The notes: generated by a model from the letters alone, not told the origin. A stretch of 33,363 nucleotides of DNA from VRUE01 sp036406595 (GCA_036406595.1 DASXAR010000002.1:1-33363), one strand, 5' to 3'. Numbered from the stretch's first letter, positions 7,101 to 15,909 are shown. Numbers and translations are program-made.

Positions 7101-7991
7101 ATGACCGTGACCGCTCCCGCGACGGCCGGCAGCGTTCGCGAGGCGCTCGGTGCCTCGATCGACGCCCTGCGGGCCGCGGGGGTGGAAACGCCCGGTCTTG
7201 ACGCTGAGCTGCTGCTGGCCGAGGCGAGTGGCCGGGAACGGGCCGACCTCCTCGCCGCTCCCGACGATGCGCTGTCCGCGGATGTCGGGCGGCGGTTCGG
7301 CGAGATGGTGCGGCGGCGGCTGCGGCGGGAGCCGGTCGCCTACATCCTTGGACGCAGGGGCTTCCGCTCGATCGAGCTCAAGGTCGATCGACGGGTCCTG
7401 ATTCCACGACCCGAGACGGAGCTTCTCGTCGAGCTCGCGCTGGAGCTCCAGCCCGCCCGCCTACTCGACGTCGGCACCGGCTCCGGCGCGATCGCCCTGG
7501 CGGTGACCGACGAGATGCCGGACTGCCGGGTCGTCGCGACCGACGTTTCGCCCGCCGCCCTCGAGGTGGCGCGGACGAACGCAGGGGAACTTGGCGTGGC
7601 CGACCGCGTTCGCTTCGAACCGGGCATGCTGCCCTCCGGGACGGAGTCGTTCGACCTGATTCTCGCCAACCTCCCCTACGTCGCCGAGGGCGAGTGGGCG
7701 GCGCTGCCGCCGGAGGTGCGCGAGTGGGAGCCGCGCGAGGCCCTTCTCGCCGGCGTCGACGGTCTCGACGCGATCCGCGCGCTGCTCGCCGACCGCGAAC
7801 GTACCTCGGTCCGGTATCCGGCGGAAAGTGCGTTCGCGCGCCTGAACACGCAGGCCGTGGGGCTCGAGGTGGGGGAGGGGCAGGCCTCGGCGGTCGTGGC
7901 CCTGATGCGGGAGGCGGGATTCAAGAGGACGGAGGTGCGCACCGATCTGGCCGGGATCGAGCGGGTCGTCCTCGGTCTGGCGGGCCGGTGA
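7101..7991 (+). CDS. prmC: Release factor glutamine N5-methyltransferase
   Basis: 296 residues. An N-terminal helical domain is followed by VAYILGRRGF and LIPRPETELLVE, both typical of PrmC/HemK, then the SAM-binding motif LLDVGTGSGAIAL. The catalytic motif, usually NPPY, reads NLPY (7668-7679). The enzyme methylates the GGQ glutamine of release factors using S-adenosylmethionine. Its position directly after prfA supports the call. It overlaps the next gene by four bases (GTGA), implying translational coupling. A short internal segment (YPAESAFARLNTQ) replaces the more usual sequence before the last strand, a minor divergence. Confidence 0.92.
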   Translation: MTVTAPATAGSVREALGASIDALRAAGVETPGLDAELLLAEASGRERADLLAAPDDALSADVGRRFGEMVRRRLRREPVAYILGRRGFRSIELKVDRRVLIPRPETELLVELALELQPARLLDVGTGSGAIALAVTDEMPDCRVVATDVSPAALEVARTNAGELGVADRVRFEPGMLPSGTESFDLILANLPYVAEGEWAALPPEVREWEPREALLAGVDGLDAIRALLADRERTSVRYPAESAFARLNTQAVGLEVGEGQASAVVALMREAGFKRTEVRTDLAGIERVVLGLAGR

Positions 7992-8608
7992 TCGTCTCGA
8001 TCGAAGCCGATGGCGCGAGGACGGCACGGGCGGAGCTCGAGCGCACGGTCGCAGCGGGCGGCGTCGTGGTCTTCCCAGCCGACGGCCTATACGGGCTCGC
8101 CTGCGATCCGACCGACCGGGCCGCGATCGCGCGCATCCACGCTCTGAAGGGGCGAGACGACGGCAAGCCCTCCGCGGTCCTCTACTTCTCGCCCCTGGCG
8201 GTGCGCGAGCTGCTCACCTCGCTCGGGCCTGCGACCCGCGAGGCGGCGGCCGCCCTGCTGCCCGGGCCCGTCACCCTCGTGGTCGCGAACCCGGAGCGGC
8301 GTTACCCGCTCGCCTGCCGCGAGGATCCGGAGCGGCTCGGCGTGCGGCTGATCGAAGGGCCGCTCGCGGGCGCGATGTGCCCGGTCTTCCAGACCTCGGC
8401 CAATCGCAGCGGGGCCGCGGCGCCGGGCCGCTTCGAGGAGGTTCCCCCCGATATCCGCGATGGAGCGGATCTGGCGATCGACGGCGGTGCGCTGACCGGG
8501 CTTCCCTCGACCGTCGTTGACCTGACCCGGATCGATGCCGGCGGCGGCTGGAGCGTGCTGCGGGAGGGCGGCCTGCCGCTCGAGGAACTCACCGCCGCGC
8601 TCGGCTAG
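7988..8608 (+). CDS. tsaC: L-threonylcarbamoyladenylate synthase (Sua5/YrdC/TsaC family)
   Basis: 206 residues from a GTG that overlaps the prmC stop in GTGA; longer in-frame starts lie inside prmC and were rejected. The YrdC domain fills the protein: VVFPADGLYGLACDP near the N-terminus, the KGRDDGKP substrate-binding segment, and 'QTSANRSG' further on. The enzyme makes threonylcarbamoyl-AMP from threonine, bicarbonate and ATP, the first step in the t6A37 modification of ANN-decoding tRNAs. There is no C-terminal SUA5 domain, so it is the short TsaC form. Its position after prmC and before a WecA-like gene matches other actinobacteria. Confidence 0.9.
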   Translation: MIVSIEADGARTARAELERTVAAGGVVVFPADGLYGLACDPTDRAAIARIHALKGRDDGKPSAVLYFSPLAVRELLTSLGPATREAAAALLPGPVTLVVANPERRYPLACREDPERLGVRLIEGPLAGAMCPVFQTSANRSGAAAPGRFEEVPPDIRDGADLAIDGGALTGLPSTVVDLTRIDAGGGWSVLREGGLPLEELTAALG

Positions 8609-8614
8609 CCGTTT

Positions 8615-9385
8615 CTAGCAGCCGGGATAGCCGGGATAGGGAAGCCGTACGAAGACGCGCGAGGTGTTGTCGTGCTCGTTCGACTCGTAGAGGAGGTTGA
8701 AGGGGTCGACGGTCATCGTGAACGCGAAGCAGCCGCTGAGCCCGCCGACCCCGATCCATTGCTTGTCGTAGGTCGCCGGATAGATGTCCGACCAGCCGAC
8801 CGAGGTGCCGAGCGTGACGCCGTCGCGGTACGGATTCTGGTTGCACCCGGGGTAGTGCCGGCTCGAAGGGGAGCGCTTTCCGGGGCGCGTTCGGTAGAGG
8901 TCCCTGAGGCAGTAGTTGAGCTTCGGACTCGTCCTGAGGACCGGGCCGAGCCCCTTCCCGGGCCGGAAGCGCCGCAGCTCGAATCGTGCCAGCTGATGGA
9001 CCTTCCAGTAGGCGCCTCCATACCCCGCGCCGACATCCGTGAAATGCAGCATCGCCCTGCTCGGCACGTCGATGTGTCCGCCGCCGGCGCGGTAGATCCG
9101 CTGCCGGGTCCGCATCGTCCGCCAGCCGTTGCGGGTCCCGCGAAGCTCCATCGGGCCCTTCCCCCGGCTCTTCACGTCGCTCGTCGCGCGCAGGACCAGC
9201 TGACCGGCGTGGCTGTCGACGTAGAGGTCGGCCGGCCTGCCGATCCGCAGGTTGGGGCAGAGCAGGTGCTTTGCCTCCCGGCCGGCGCACGGGTTGTCGA
9301 CGCCCGCGTTCGGCGCCGCCGCCTGTCCCGACCCCGTCGCCACCAGCAGAATCGCGGCGACCATCGTTGCGAGGCGTCCCTGCAC
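8615..9385 (-). CDS. Secreted lysyl-oxidase-like protein, copper site degenerate
   Basis: Convergent with the tsaC gene, six bases apart. From the GTG at 9385 it has 256 residues; an ATG at 9424 (269 aa) and one at 9364 are alternatives. I chose the GTG because it gives a conventional signal peptide (short basic start, hydrophobic MVAAILLVATGSG, cut near QAAA-P). The core resembles bacterial lysyl oxidases: PDLxVD-like 'GRPADLYVDSHAG', LHFTDVG, 'WKVHQLARFELR', GWSDIYPATYDKQWI, and a C-terminal DPFNLLYESNEHDN. In active family members the copper site is a run of HxHWH type before the ARxEL stretch; here that place reads GAYWKVHQ with only one His. It is probably exported and structural or catalytically altered; oxidase activity should not be assumed. 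Confidence 0.6.
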   Translation of the reverse strand: MQGRLATMVAAILLVATGSGQAAAPNAGVDNPCAGREAKHLLCPNLRIGRPADLYVDSHAGQLVLRATSDVKSRGKGPMELRGTRNGWRTMRTRQRIYRAGGGHIDVPSRAMLHFTDVGAGYGGAYWKVHQLARFELRRFRPGKGLGPVLRTSPKLNYCLRDLYRTRPGKRSPSSRHYPGCNQNPYRDGVTLGTSVGWSDIYPATYDKQWIGVGGLSGCFAFTMTVDPFNLLYESNEHDNTSRVFVRLPYPGYPGC

Positions 9386-9584
9386 GCAGCGGAGGCTACC
9401 CCGAGCCGACCGATTGCAACACATATGCGTCGAGGGGCTCCCGGCGTCCCTTCACCCTGAGCGGCCCAAGCGATGTGGTCACGGCGCCGGGAATCGCGCA
9501 TGGTCAGCCTGGTCGCCGCGACGATTACCGTGGGGCGACTCACGGGTCAAGGCTATCCCGCAGCGTTGGTATCGTCGAAGCAGG

Positions 9585-10865
9585 TTGAGCGAGCTTCCCG
9601 AAAACCTTCAGGCAGCGCCCCTGGCCGAGGTCGATCCGGAGATCCGGGCGGTCCTCGACGCAGAGCTGCGGCGGCAGCAGGGGACCCTGGAGATGATCGC
9701 CTCGGAGAACTTCGTGCCGCAGGCGATTCTCGAAGCGGTCGGCTCGGTGCTGACCAACAAGTACGCCGAGGGCCTTCCCGGCCACCGCTACTACGGCGGC
9801 TGCGAGGAGGTCGACGTCGGCGAGCAGCTGGCGATCGACCGCGCCAGGGAGCTGTTCGGGGCCGAGCACGCGAACGTCCAGCCGCACGCCGGCGCGCAGG
9901 CGAACAACGCCGCCTACATGGCGCTGATGGAACCCGGCGACAAATTCCTGGGGATGGCGCTGGACCACGGCGGCCACCTCAGTCACGGCATGAAGCTGAA
10001 CGTCTCCGGCAAGCTCTACGAGCCGATCGCCTACCACGTGGGGCGCGACGATTTGCGGGTCGACATGGAGGAGGTCGAGAGGCTCGCCCACGAGCACCGG
10101 CCGGCGCTGATCGTCGCCGGCTGGTCGGCCTATCCGCGCCACCTCGACTTCGCCGCCTTCCGCGAGATCGCCGACGCCGTCGGCGCCAGGCTGATGGTCG
10201 ATATGGCCCACTTCGCCGGGCTCGTCGCAGCCGGTGAGCATCCCAATCCGGTCCCGCACGCCGACGTCGTCACGACGACGATCCACAAGACGCTCTGCGG
10301 GCCCCGCAGCGGAATGATCCTCTGCCGCGAGGAGCACGCCAGGGCGATCGACAAAGCGGTCTTCCCGGGACAGCAGGGCGGCCCCCTCATGCACACGATC
10401 GCCGCGAAGGCGGTGGCGCTCCGGATCGCGGCGACCGAGCAGTTCAGGGAGCGCCAGCGGCAGACGATCGCCAACGCTCGCGCGTTCGCCACCGGCCTCG
10501 AAGAGGGCGGCGTGCCGGTGCTCACCGGCGGCACCGACGTCCACCTCGTCCTGGTTGATCTGACGCCAACCGGGCTCGACGGCCAGACCGCGGAGGACCG
10601 ACTCGAGGCGGTCGGAATCACCGTCAACCGCAATGCGATCCCCTTCGACGAGCGCCCCCCGATGAACCCGTCCGGGCTGCGAATCGGGACCCCCGCGCTC
10701 ACCACCCGCGGGCTGATCGAGGACGACATGCGCGAGGTCGCCTCCGTCGTCGCCACCGCCCTCGGCCCCGACTTCGACGCCGAGAAGGACACGCTTTCCG
10801 AGCGCACCCAGGCGCTCATGGACCGCTACCCGCTCTATCCCCAGCTGATTCCGACGCCGGCCTGA
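9585..10865 (+). CDS. glyA: Serine hydroxymethyltransferase
   Basis: 426 residues from a TTG start, the usual family length; the longer upstream frame overlaps the divergent oxidase-like gene and has no family sequence. PLP enzyme that interconverts serine and glycine with tetrahydrofolate, feeding one-carbon metabolism. Motifs: 'ASENFVPQAILEAVGSVL', YAEGLPGHRYYGGCE, VDMAHFAGLVAAG, and TTTIHKTLCGPRSG with the PLP lysine at about Lys235; NRNAIPFDERPP near the C-terminus. TATCGT at 9570-9575 and GAAGCAGG just upstream may be its -10 box and RBS. The 199-bp divergent gap (9386-9584) shows no riboswitch I can recognise. Confidence 0.96.
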   Translation: MSELPENLQAAPLAEVDPEIRAVLDAELRRQQGTLEMIASENFVPQAILEAVGSVLTNKYAEGLPGHRYYGGCEEVDVGEQLAIDRARELFGAEHANVQPHAGAQANNAAYMALMEPGDKFLGMALDHGGHLSHGMKLNVSGKLYEPIAYHVGRDDLRVDMEEVERLAHEHRPALIVAGWSAYPRHLDFAAFREIADAVGARLMVDMAHFAGLVAAGEHPNPVPHADVVTTTIHKTLCGPRSGMILCREEHARAIDKAVFPGQQGGPLMHTIAAKAVALRIAATEQFRERQRQTIANARAFATGLEEGGVPVLTGGTDVHLVLVDLTPTGLDGQTAEDRLEAVGITVNRNAIPFDERPPMNPSGLRIGTPALTTRGLIEDDMREVASVVATALGPDFDAEKDTLSERTQALMDRYPLYPQLIPTPA

Positions 10866-11003
10866 TGGCCCCGAAGACCCGATTCGGTCGGTGATCAAGT
10901 TCGTATCGCTGATTAGCGAGCGTCACGATCTGATTTCCGCGAGCGGCGCTGATGCGACACCTGGCGGCCGCCCCCGGACGCAAAGCGGAGGAGGCGGCCG
11001 AAT

Positions 11004-12044
11004 ATGAACATCTGGGTTGACATGAGCGCGCCGGCCCATGTGCTGGTCCTGCGCCCGATCATCGAGCGGCTGCGTGCCCAGGGGCATCTGGTCGAGGTCA
11101 CCTCGCGCGACTACGCGCAGACCCAGGCGCTGCTCGACCTGCACGGCATGGAGCACACGCCGATCGGCCGTCACGGCGGCGCCTCGCGGCTGCGCAAGGC
11201 CTACCGGCTCGGGGCCCGGACGACGGCGATGATCGGCTTCGGCCGCTCGCGCTCCTTCGACCTGGCCCTCGCGCACGGCTCGAACGATCTCGCGATCGCC
11301 TCCCGGGCGCTCGGTGTCCCCGAGGCCAACATGCACGACTACGAGTATGCGGTCACCCAGCACCGGATCGGCTGCCGCCTCGCAAGGCGGGTGATGTTCC
11401 CGGACTCGGTGCCGCCCGAGCGCCTGCGTCGCTTCGGGGTCGGGCCGGAGAAGCTCTTTCCATACCCCGGTCTCAAGGAGGAGTACTACCTCTACGACTT
11501 CGAGCCTGACCGGCGGGCCCTCGAGAAGCTCTCGGTGGACACCGAGCGGGTGGTCGTCGTGGTCCGCCCACCACCCGACGTCTCCCTGTACCACCGCAAG
11601 TCCAACCCCCTCTTCCCGAAGGTGTTGAGCCGGCTCGGCCACGCGCCGGAGGTGCATGCGATCGTGCTGCCGCGGACGGGGGCGCAGCGCGAATTCATCG
11701 AGAGCATGCAGCTTCCGTCGCTGATCGTCCCGCCCGCGGCGGTTGAGGCGCAGAGCCTGATCGCCCTCGCCGACCTCGTCGTCTCGGCGGGGGGGACGAT
11801 GAACCGCGAGGCGGCGGCGCTGGGAACCCCCGTCTACACGACCTACGGCGGCAGGCTCGGGGGCGTCGATGAAGCGCTGATCCGCTCCGGCCGGCTGCGG
11901 CCGCTGACCGATCCGCGTGCGATCGAGCTCGAGAAGCGCACGGGAGACGCCGCTCCGACCAAGCGAGACCCTAGTCTCCTGGTTGAGACGATCCTCGGTA
12001 CCGTCGGAGCTTCCTATACCGCGGAGACCCAAACCACCCGCTAG
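11004..12044 (+). CDS. DUF354 family protein (MurG/epimerase-like fold)
   Basis: 346 residues starting MNIWVDMSAPAHVLVLRPII, the characteristic DUF354 opening, behind a strong GGAGGAGG site. The family is distantly related to glycosyltransferase-B and UDP-GlcNAc 2-epimerase folds. A second-domain segment 'GGTMNREAAALGTPVYTTYGG' resembles the nucleotide-sugar-binding GGxxxxEAxxxGxP motif of such enzymes. No membrane segment. It opens a cluster with a sugar-phosphate transferase, an asparagine synthetase-like gene and a WecA-like gene, so a role in making a surface glycan is likely, but the reaction is unknown. Confidence 0.7.
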   Translation: MNIWVDMSAPAHVLVLRPIIERLRAQGHLVEVTSRDYAQTQALLDLHGMEHTPIGRHGGASRLRKAYRLGARTTAMIGFGRSRSFDLALAHGSNDLAIASRALGVPEANMHDYEYAVTQHRIGCRLARRVMFPDSVPPERLRRFGVGPEKLFPYPGLKEEYYLYDFEPDRRALEKLSVDTERVVVVVRPPPDVSLYHRKSNPLFPKVLSRLGHAPEVHAIVLPRTGAQREFIESMQLPSLIVPPAAVEAQSLIALADLVVSAGGTMNREAAALGTPVYTTYGGRLGGVDEALIRSGRLRPLTDPRAIELEKRTGDAAPTKRDPSLLVETILGTVGASYTAETQTTR

Positions 12045-12123
12045 CGCGCTCGCCGCGCCCGATCAGGGCCTGGCCGATCTGGAGCACTTCATCTCCCTAG
12101 CCGGCGATGGGGAGGCCAGGCCG

Positions 12124-12717
12124 GTGGACGCTGCGTTGCGCGCCCTCGACGTCGCGATCTCCGCCACGGTGCTGCTGGTCCTCGCGCCCCTGCTCGCCCT
12201 GGTCGCAGCGTTGATCGCGGTCACGTCAGGCCGGCCGGTTCTCTACCGGGGCGCGAGAGTGGGGCGTGCCGGTGCGCCGTTTCGCATGTTCAAGTTCCGC
12301 ACCCTCAGGGCGGACGCCGAGAGCCGTCTGGGCCCCTACCTGGGCGAGGAGCTCTCCCGGCGCACGGAACTCGAGGTGACGCGGGTCGGCAGGGGCCTGC
12401 GCGCGACGCACCTCGACGAGGTGCCGCAGCTCTGGAACGTCCTGCGCGGCGAGATGGCGATCGTCGGCCCGCGCCCGATCCGACCCGCCTTCTTCACCGA
12501 GCTCTGCGAGGAGATCCCGCAGTACTGGCAGCGGCTCGTCGTCCGCCCCGGCGTTACCGGCTTCGCCCAGACCCGCATGACCAGGGAGGAGTCGTGGGCG
12601 GACAAGCTCGCCCACGACATGGAGTACATCGCCGACCGCTCGGTCGGCCTCTACTTCAGCGTCCTCTTCGCCACGGTCGCCAAGATCGCCGGTCGCGGCC
12701 CCGCCGCTCAGCCCTGA
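12124..12717 (+). CDS. Bacterial sugar transferase (polyprenyl-phosphate phosphoglycosyl transferase)
   Basis: 197 residues from a GTG with GGGGAGG about nine bases upstream; the frame is open further left, but the family core starts here. One N-terminal membrane helix (about 10-35) is followed by SGRPVLYRGARVGR, 'FRMFKFRTL', THLDEVPQLWNVLRG and MAIVGPRP, and finally RPGVTGFAQ. These are the hallmarks of the monotopic WbaP/PglC-type family that transfers sugar-1-phosphate from a nucleotide sugar to undecaprenyl phosphate. It starts a lipid-linked oligosaccharide. It lies 79 bases after the DUF354 gene and is followed by a strong hairpin. Sugar specificity cannot be read from sequence. Confidence 0.88.
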   Translation: MDAALRALDVAISATVLLVLAPLLALVAALIAVTSGRPVLYRGARVGRAGAPFRMFKFRTLRADAESRLGPYLGEELSRRTELEVTRVGRGLRATHLDEVPQLWNVLRGEMAIVGPRPIRPAFFTELCEEIPQYWQRLVVRPGVTGFAQTRMTREESWADKLAHDMEYIADRSVGLYFSVLFATVAKIAGRGPAAQP

Positions 12718-12723
12718 CCCAAT

Positions 12724-12773
12724 GACGTGCCGGTGGTTAGCCACCCATAGGGTGGGCTAACCACCGGCACGTC
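12724..12773. repeat. Long near-perfect intergenic hairpin
   Basis: A 19-bp perfect inverted repeat (12724-12742 with 12755-12773) continues, after a one-base bulge, into four further pairs closed by an ATA loop. The stem starts six bases after the sugar transferase stop and 30 bases before asnB. No T-run follows on either side, so it is not a textbook intrinsic terminator. It may be a mobile palindromic repeat, a 3'-end stabiliser, or a binding site for a dimeric protein. Confidence 0.75.
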
Positions 12774-12803
12774 CCGGGAGGGCGGCTGCGAGACTGCGCG
12801 GCC

Positions 12804-14663
12804 ATGTGCGGGATCTGCGGCGTGGTGACGGCGAGCGGCTCAGCCGACCGGGAGACCGTGGAGCGGATGAACCGCCGCCTGGTCCATCGCGGCCCGGACA
12901 GCGACGGCATCTTCCACGACGGCGGCGCCGCGCTGGCGGCGCGGCGTCTGGCGATCATCGACCTCGAGGGCGGCACGCAGCCGCTGACCAACGAGGACGG
13001 CAGCGTCGTCGTCGTCCAGAACGGCGAGATCTACAACTACCGCGAGCTGCGGGAGGACCTCGATCACCGCGGGCACAGCTTCGCGACAGCCTCCGACACC
13101 GAGGTCCTCGCCCACCTCTACGAGGAGCATGGCGAGGGCTTCGTCCGGCGCCTGCGGGGGATGTTCGCGATCGCGCTCTGGGACGCGAGGCGCCGGCGCC
13201 TGCTCCTCGCCCGGGATCGCTTCGGGATCAAGCCCCTCTACTACCGCGAGGCGGGGGGCGAGCTCGCGTTCTGCTCGGAGCTGAAGTCGATGCTCGAGCT
13301 GCGGCGCTTCTCCCGCGAGATCGACCCCCGTGCCCTGGCCGCGTATCTGGCCTTCAACTCGATTCCATCTCCGCTGACGATCTTCGCCGAGGCGCGCAAG
13401 CTGCCCGCCGGCTGCACCCTCTCGTGGCAGGGCGGAGAGGTGAGGCTGGAACGCTTCGCCCGGCCGGCGCCCGCGCCGGCCGGTGAGGTCAGGCGACGCC
13501 CCGTCGAGGCGCTCGCCGACGAGCTGCGCGAGACGCTGCGGGACTCTGTCCGAGCCCATCTGGTCGCCGACGTGCCGGTCGGGGTCCTGCTCTCCGGAGG
13601 CGTCGACTCGGCGGGACTGACGGCACTGGCCGCCGGTGAGGTCGGCGAGGCGGTGAAGACCTTCTCGATCGGCTTCGAGGAGAGCAGCTTCAACGAGCTC
13701 GACCGGGCCAGGGAGGTCGCCCGCCGCTATCGCACCGACCACCACGAGCTGATTCTGAGGCCCGACGCGGTGGAGCTCCTGCCGAAGCTGGTCGACGCGT
13801 TCGATGAGCCGTTCGGCGACTCCTCCGCAGTGCCGACCTATCTCGTCTCTCAGCTCGCCGCGGGAGAGGTCAAGGTCGCCCTCTCCGGAGAGGGGGGCGA
13901 CGAGCTGTTCGGCGGCTACTACACCTATGTCGCAGACCGGCTCGCCCCCCGGGTGGGGCGCCTCGCCGCGCTGGCATCCCCGCTGGTCGAGGCGCTGCCC
14001 AGCTCCGACGCGAAGGCGAGCTTCGACTACAAAGCGAAGCGCTTCGTCCGCGCCGCGAGGCTGCCGCCGCTCGAGCGCCACCACGCCTGGAAGGAGATCT
14101 TCGCCTCCGGGGAGCGCGCCGCCCTGCTGGGGGCGCTCGACACCGGCTGGGACCCGGTTGAGCTCCATCGCGAGCGCTTCGACGAAACGGAGGGTGCCGA
14201 GCTCCTCGCGCGGCTCCAGGACGTCGATCTCGGCATCTACCTCGTCGACGACCTGCTCGTGAAGACAGATCGCTCGAGCATGGCCCACTCGCTGGAGCTG
14301 CGGGTGCCATTCCTCGACCAGCGGGTTGCCGAGATGGCGATGGGCCTCGCGACCCCGCTCAAGGTTCGCGGCCTCGCCAAGAAGCGGCTGCTCCGCCGGG
14401 CCCTCGCCCCCCTGCTGCCCAGGGCGGTGCTCAGGGGGCCGAAGCAGGGGTTCTCGATCCCACTTGCGGCCTGGCTCCGCGGGCCACTGAAGGGGTTCGC
14501 GCAGGAGGTCCTGTCGCCTGCGACGCTGGAGCGCCAGGGCTGCCTCGACCCCTCCGTCGTGACGCCGATGATCGAGCGCCACTGCGCGGGCCGCGAGGAT
14601 CTCAGCCGGCAGTTGTGGGGCCTGATGGCGTTCACTCTCTGGTTCGATCGATATGCCCAGTAG
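12804..14663 (+). CDS. asnB: Asparagine synthase (glutamine-hydrolysing) family protein
   Basis: 619 residues. MCGICG at the N-terminus exposes Cys2, the nucleophile of class II glutamine amidotransferases, which fixes the start codon. The glutaminase domain includes RLAIIDLEGG, QNGEIYNY and ARDRFGIKPLYY. The synthetase domain has the PP-loop SGGVDS at 264-269, SGEGGDELFGGY, and 'LRVPFLDQRV'. It adenylates a carboxylate and amidates it with ammonia from glutamine. Inside a glycan cluster it may amidate a sugar or lipid-linked intermediate rather than free aspartate; homologues of this type are common in exopolysaccharide loci. It overlaps the next gene by 11 bases. Confidence 0.88.
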   Translation: MCGICGVVTASGSADRETVERMNRRLVHRGPDSDGIFHDGGAALAARRLAIIDLEGGTQPLTNEDGSVVVVQNGEIYNYRELREDLDHRGHSFATASDTEVLAHLYEEHGEGFVRRLRGMFAIALWDARRRRLLLARDRFGIKPLYYREAGGELAFCSELKSMLELRRFSREIDPRALAAYLAFNSIPSPLTIFAEARKLPAGCTLSWQGGEVRLERFARPAPAPAGEVRRRPVEALADELRETLRDSVRAHLVADVPVGVLLSGGVDSAGLTALAAGEVGEAVKTFSIGFEESSFNELDRAREVARRYRTDHHELILRPDAVELLPKLVDAFDEPFGDSSAVPTYLVSQLAAGEVKVALSGEGGDELFGGYYTYVADRLAPRVGRLAALASPLVEALPSSDAKASFDYKAKRFVRAARLPPLERHHAWKEIFASGERAALLGALDTGWDPVELHRERFDETEGAELLARLQDVDLGIYLVDDLLVKTDRSSMAHSLELRVPFLDQRVAEMAMGLATPLKVRGLAKKRLLRRALAPLLPRAVLRGPKQGFSIPLAAWLRGPLKGFAQEVLSPATLERQGCLDPSVVTPMIERHCAGREDLSRQLWGLMAFTLWFDRYAQ

Positions 14664-15909
14664 CTTCGACGCCCTCCTCGCCTTCCTCGTCGCCGGGGTC
14701 CTGGCGCTGCTCCTGGTCCCGCTCACCGATCGGCTGGCGCGGCGGATCGGGGCCATCGACCTGCCCAACGAACGCTCGCTGCACGAAGCACCGACGCCGA
14801 AGCTGGGGGGCCTGGCGATCCTCGCGGGCGTTCTCGTCGCGGGGTTGATCTGGCTTCCCTGGGACGCCGAGACGCGCGCCATCCTCGGCGGCGCGATCAT
14901 CATCACCGCGGTCGGCGTCCTCGACGACATCTACGAGCTCGGCGCCGCGCCGAAGCTGCTCGGGCAGACCGTCGCGGTGATCGTCCCGGTCTCCGCCGGG
15001 GTCACGGTCGAGAGCTTCACCTTTCCCTTCCTCGGGGCGCTCGACCCGGGCTCGGTCGACCTGATCGGGCTTCCCTGGGGAGGGGCGATCGACCTGGGGG
15101 ATGTCGGCACGGTGGTCGGCGTCGTCGCCGTCATCAACGTGATCAACCTGATCGACGGCGTCGACGGGCTCGCGGCCGGGGTCTGCGTGATCTCGGCGGT
15201 GGCCCTCGCGATCATCGCCCTCTCGCTCGATCGCAACGCCGCCGGCGTGCTCGCCGCGCTGACCGCGGGCGCCTCGCTCGGCTTTCTTCGCCACGGCTTC
15301 CCCCCGGCGAGCACCTTCATGGGGGACACCGGCTCGAATCTGCTCGGCTATCTGCTGGGCGTCGTCGCGGTGCAGGGCGCCCTCAAGACGAACGCCGTGA
15401 TCGCCCTCTTCCTGCCCCTGATCATCCTCACCGTGCCGATTCTGGACACCGGCTTCGTTGTCGCCAAGCGGCTCAAATACAAGCGCCCCATCTACCGTGC
15501 CGACCGCTCGCACTTCCACCACCGGATGGCCAACATCGGCTTCTCGCAGCGCCGCACGCTCGCCTACATGTACAGCTGGACGCTGGTGATGGCGCTCCTG
15601 GCCCTGGCCCTGCGCTTCGTGCCCTACAGCGACGACCACGGCCATTTCGATCTCTTCTGGTCGGCCGTCGTCGGGGTCTTCGGCCTGCTCGCGCTCGCCG
15701 CCAGCGTCTACCTCGTCGAGGTGCTCGAGATCCTCAAGCTGCGGCGCGTGCGGCTGCGCCAGGTCTCCGGCATCCGGACCGCCGGCGAAAGGCCGGCCCC
15801 CGCCACCGCCGACGTCGATCTCGCGGTCGCGACCGAGCTGGAGACGGGGACCTTCCCGGCGATCGATCCGGAAACGGGGGAGTTCGAGGCGGTCGAGCCG
15901 AGGGAGTGA
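14653..15909 (+). CDS. WecA/TagO-like undecaprenyl-phosphate sugar-1-phosphate transferase
   Basis: 418 residues, about ten membrane helices, then a soluble tail of some 60 residues after about 355. Family motifs: DLPNERSLH with PTPKLGGLAI, GVLDDIYEL (Asp91-Asp92), NVINLIDGVDGLAAG, TFMGDTGSN (Asp225) and RSHFHHRM. These are the cytoplasmic catalytic loops of the MraY/WecA superfamily, and the RADRSHFHHR form fits WecA/TagO more than MraY. It transfers HexNAc-1-phosphate from a UDP-sugar to undecaprenyl phosphate. Its place just upstream of the atp operon is common in actinobacteria. The stop overlaps a GTG (15906) that opens an in-frame extension of the next gene. Confidence 0.9.
   Translation: MPSSFDALLAFLVAGVLALLLVPLTDRLARRIGAIDLPNERSLHEAPTPKLGGLAILAGVLVAGLIWLPWDAETRAILGGAIIITAVGVLDDIYELGAAPKLLGQTVAVIVPVSAGVTVESFTFPFLGALDPGSVDLIGLPWGGAIDLGDVGTVVGVVAVINVINLIDGVDGLAAGVCVISAVALAIIALSLDRNAAGVLAALTAGASLGFLRHGFPPASTFMGDTGSNLLGYLLGVVAVQGALKTNAVIALFLPLIILTVPILDTGFVVAKRLKYKRPIYRADRSHFHHRMANIGFSQRRTLAYMYSWTLVMALLALALRFVPYSDDHGHFDLFWSAVVGVFGLLALAASVYLVEVLEILKLRRVRLRQVSGIRTAGERPAPATADVDLAVATELETGTFPAIDPETGEFEAVEPRE

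Noticed and set aside
9386..9584. Glycine or folate riboswitch upstream of glyA
   Set aside because: No recognisable aptamer core; only a possible -10 box and RBS near the TTG start.
12840..14930. 696-codon reverse frame across asnB
   Set aside because: Antisense shadow of a gene with intact catalytic motifs; no ribosome site or domain.
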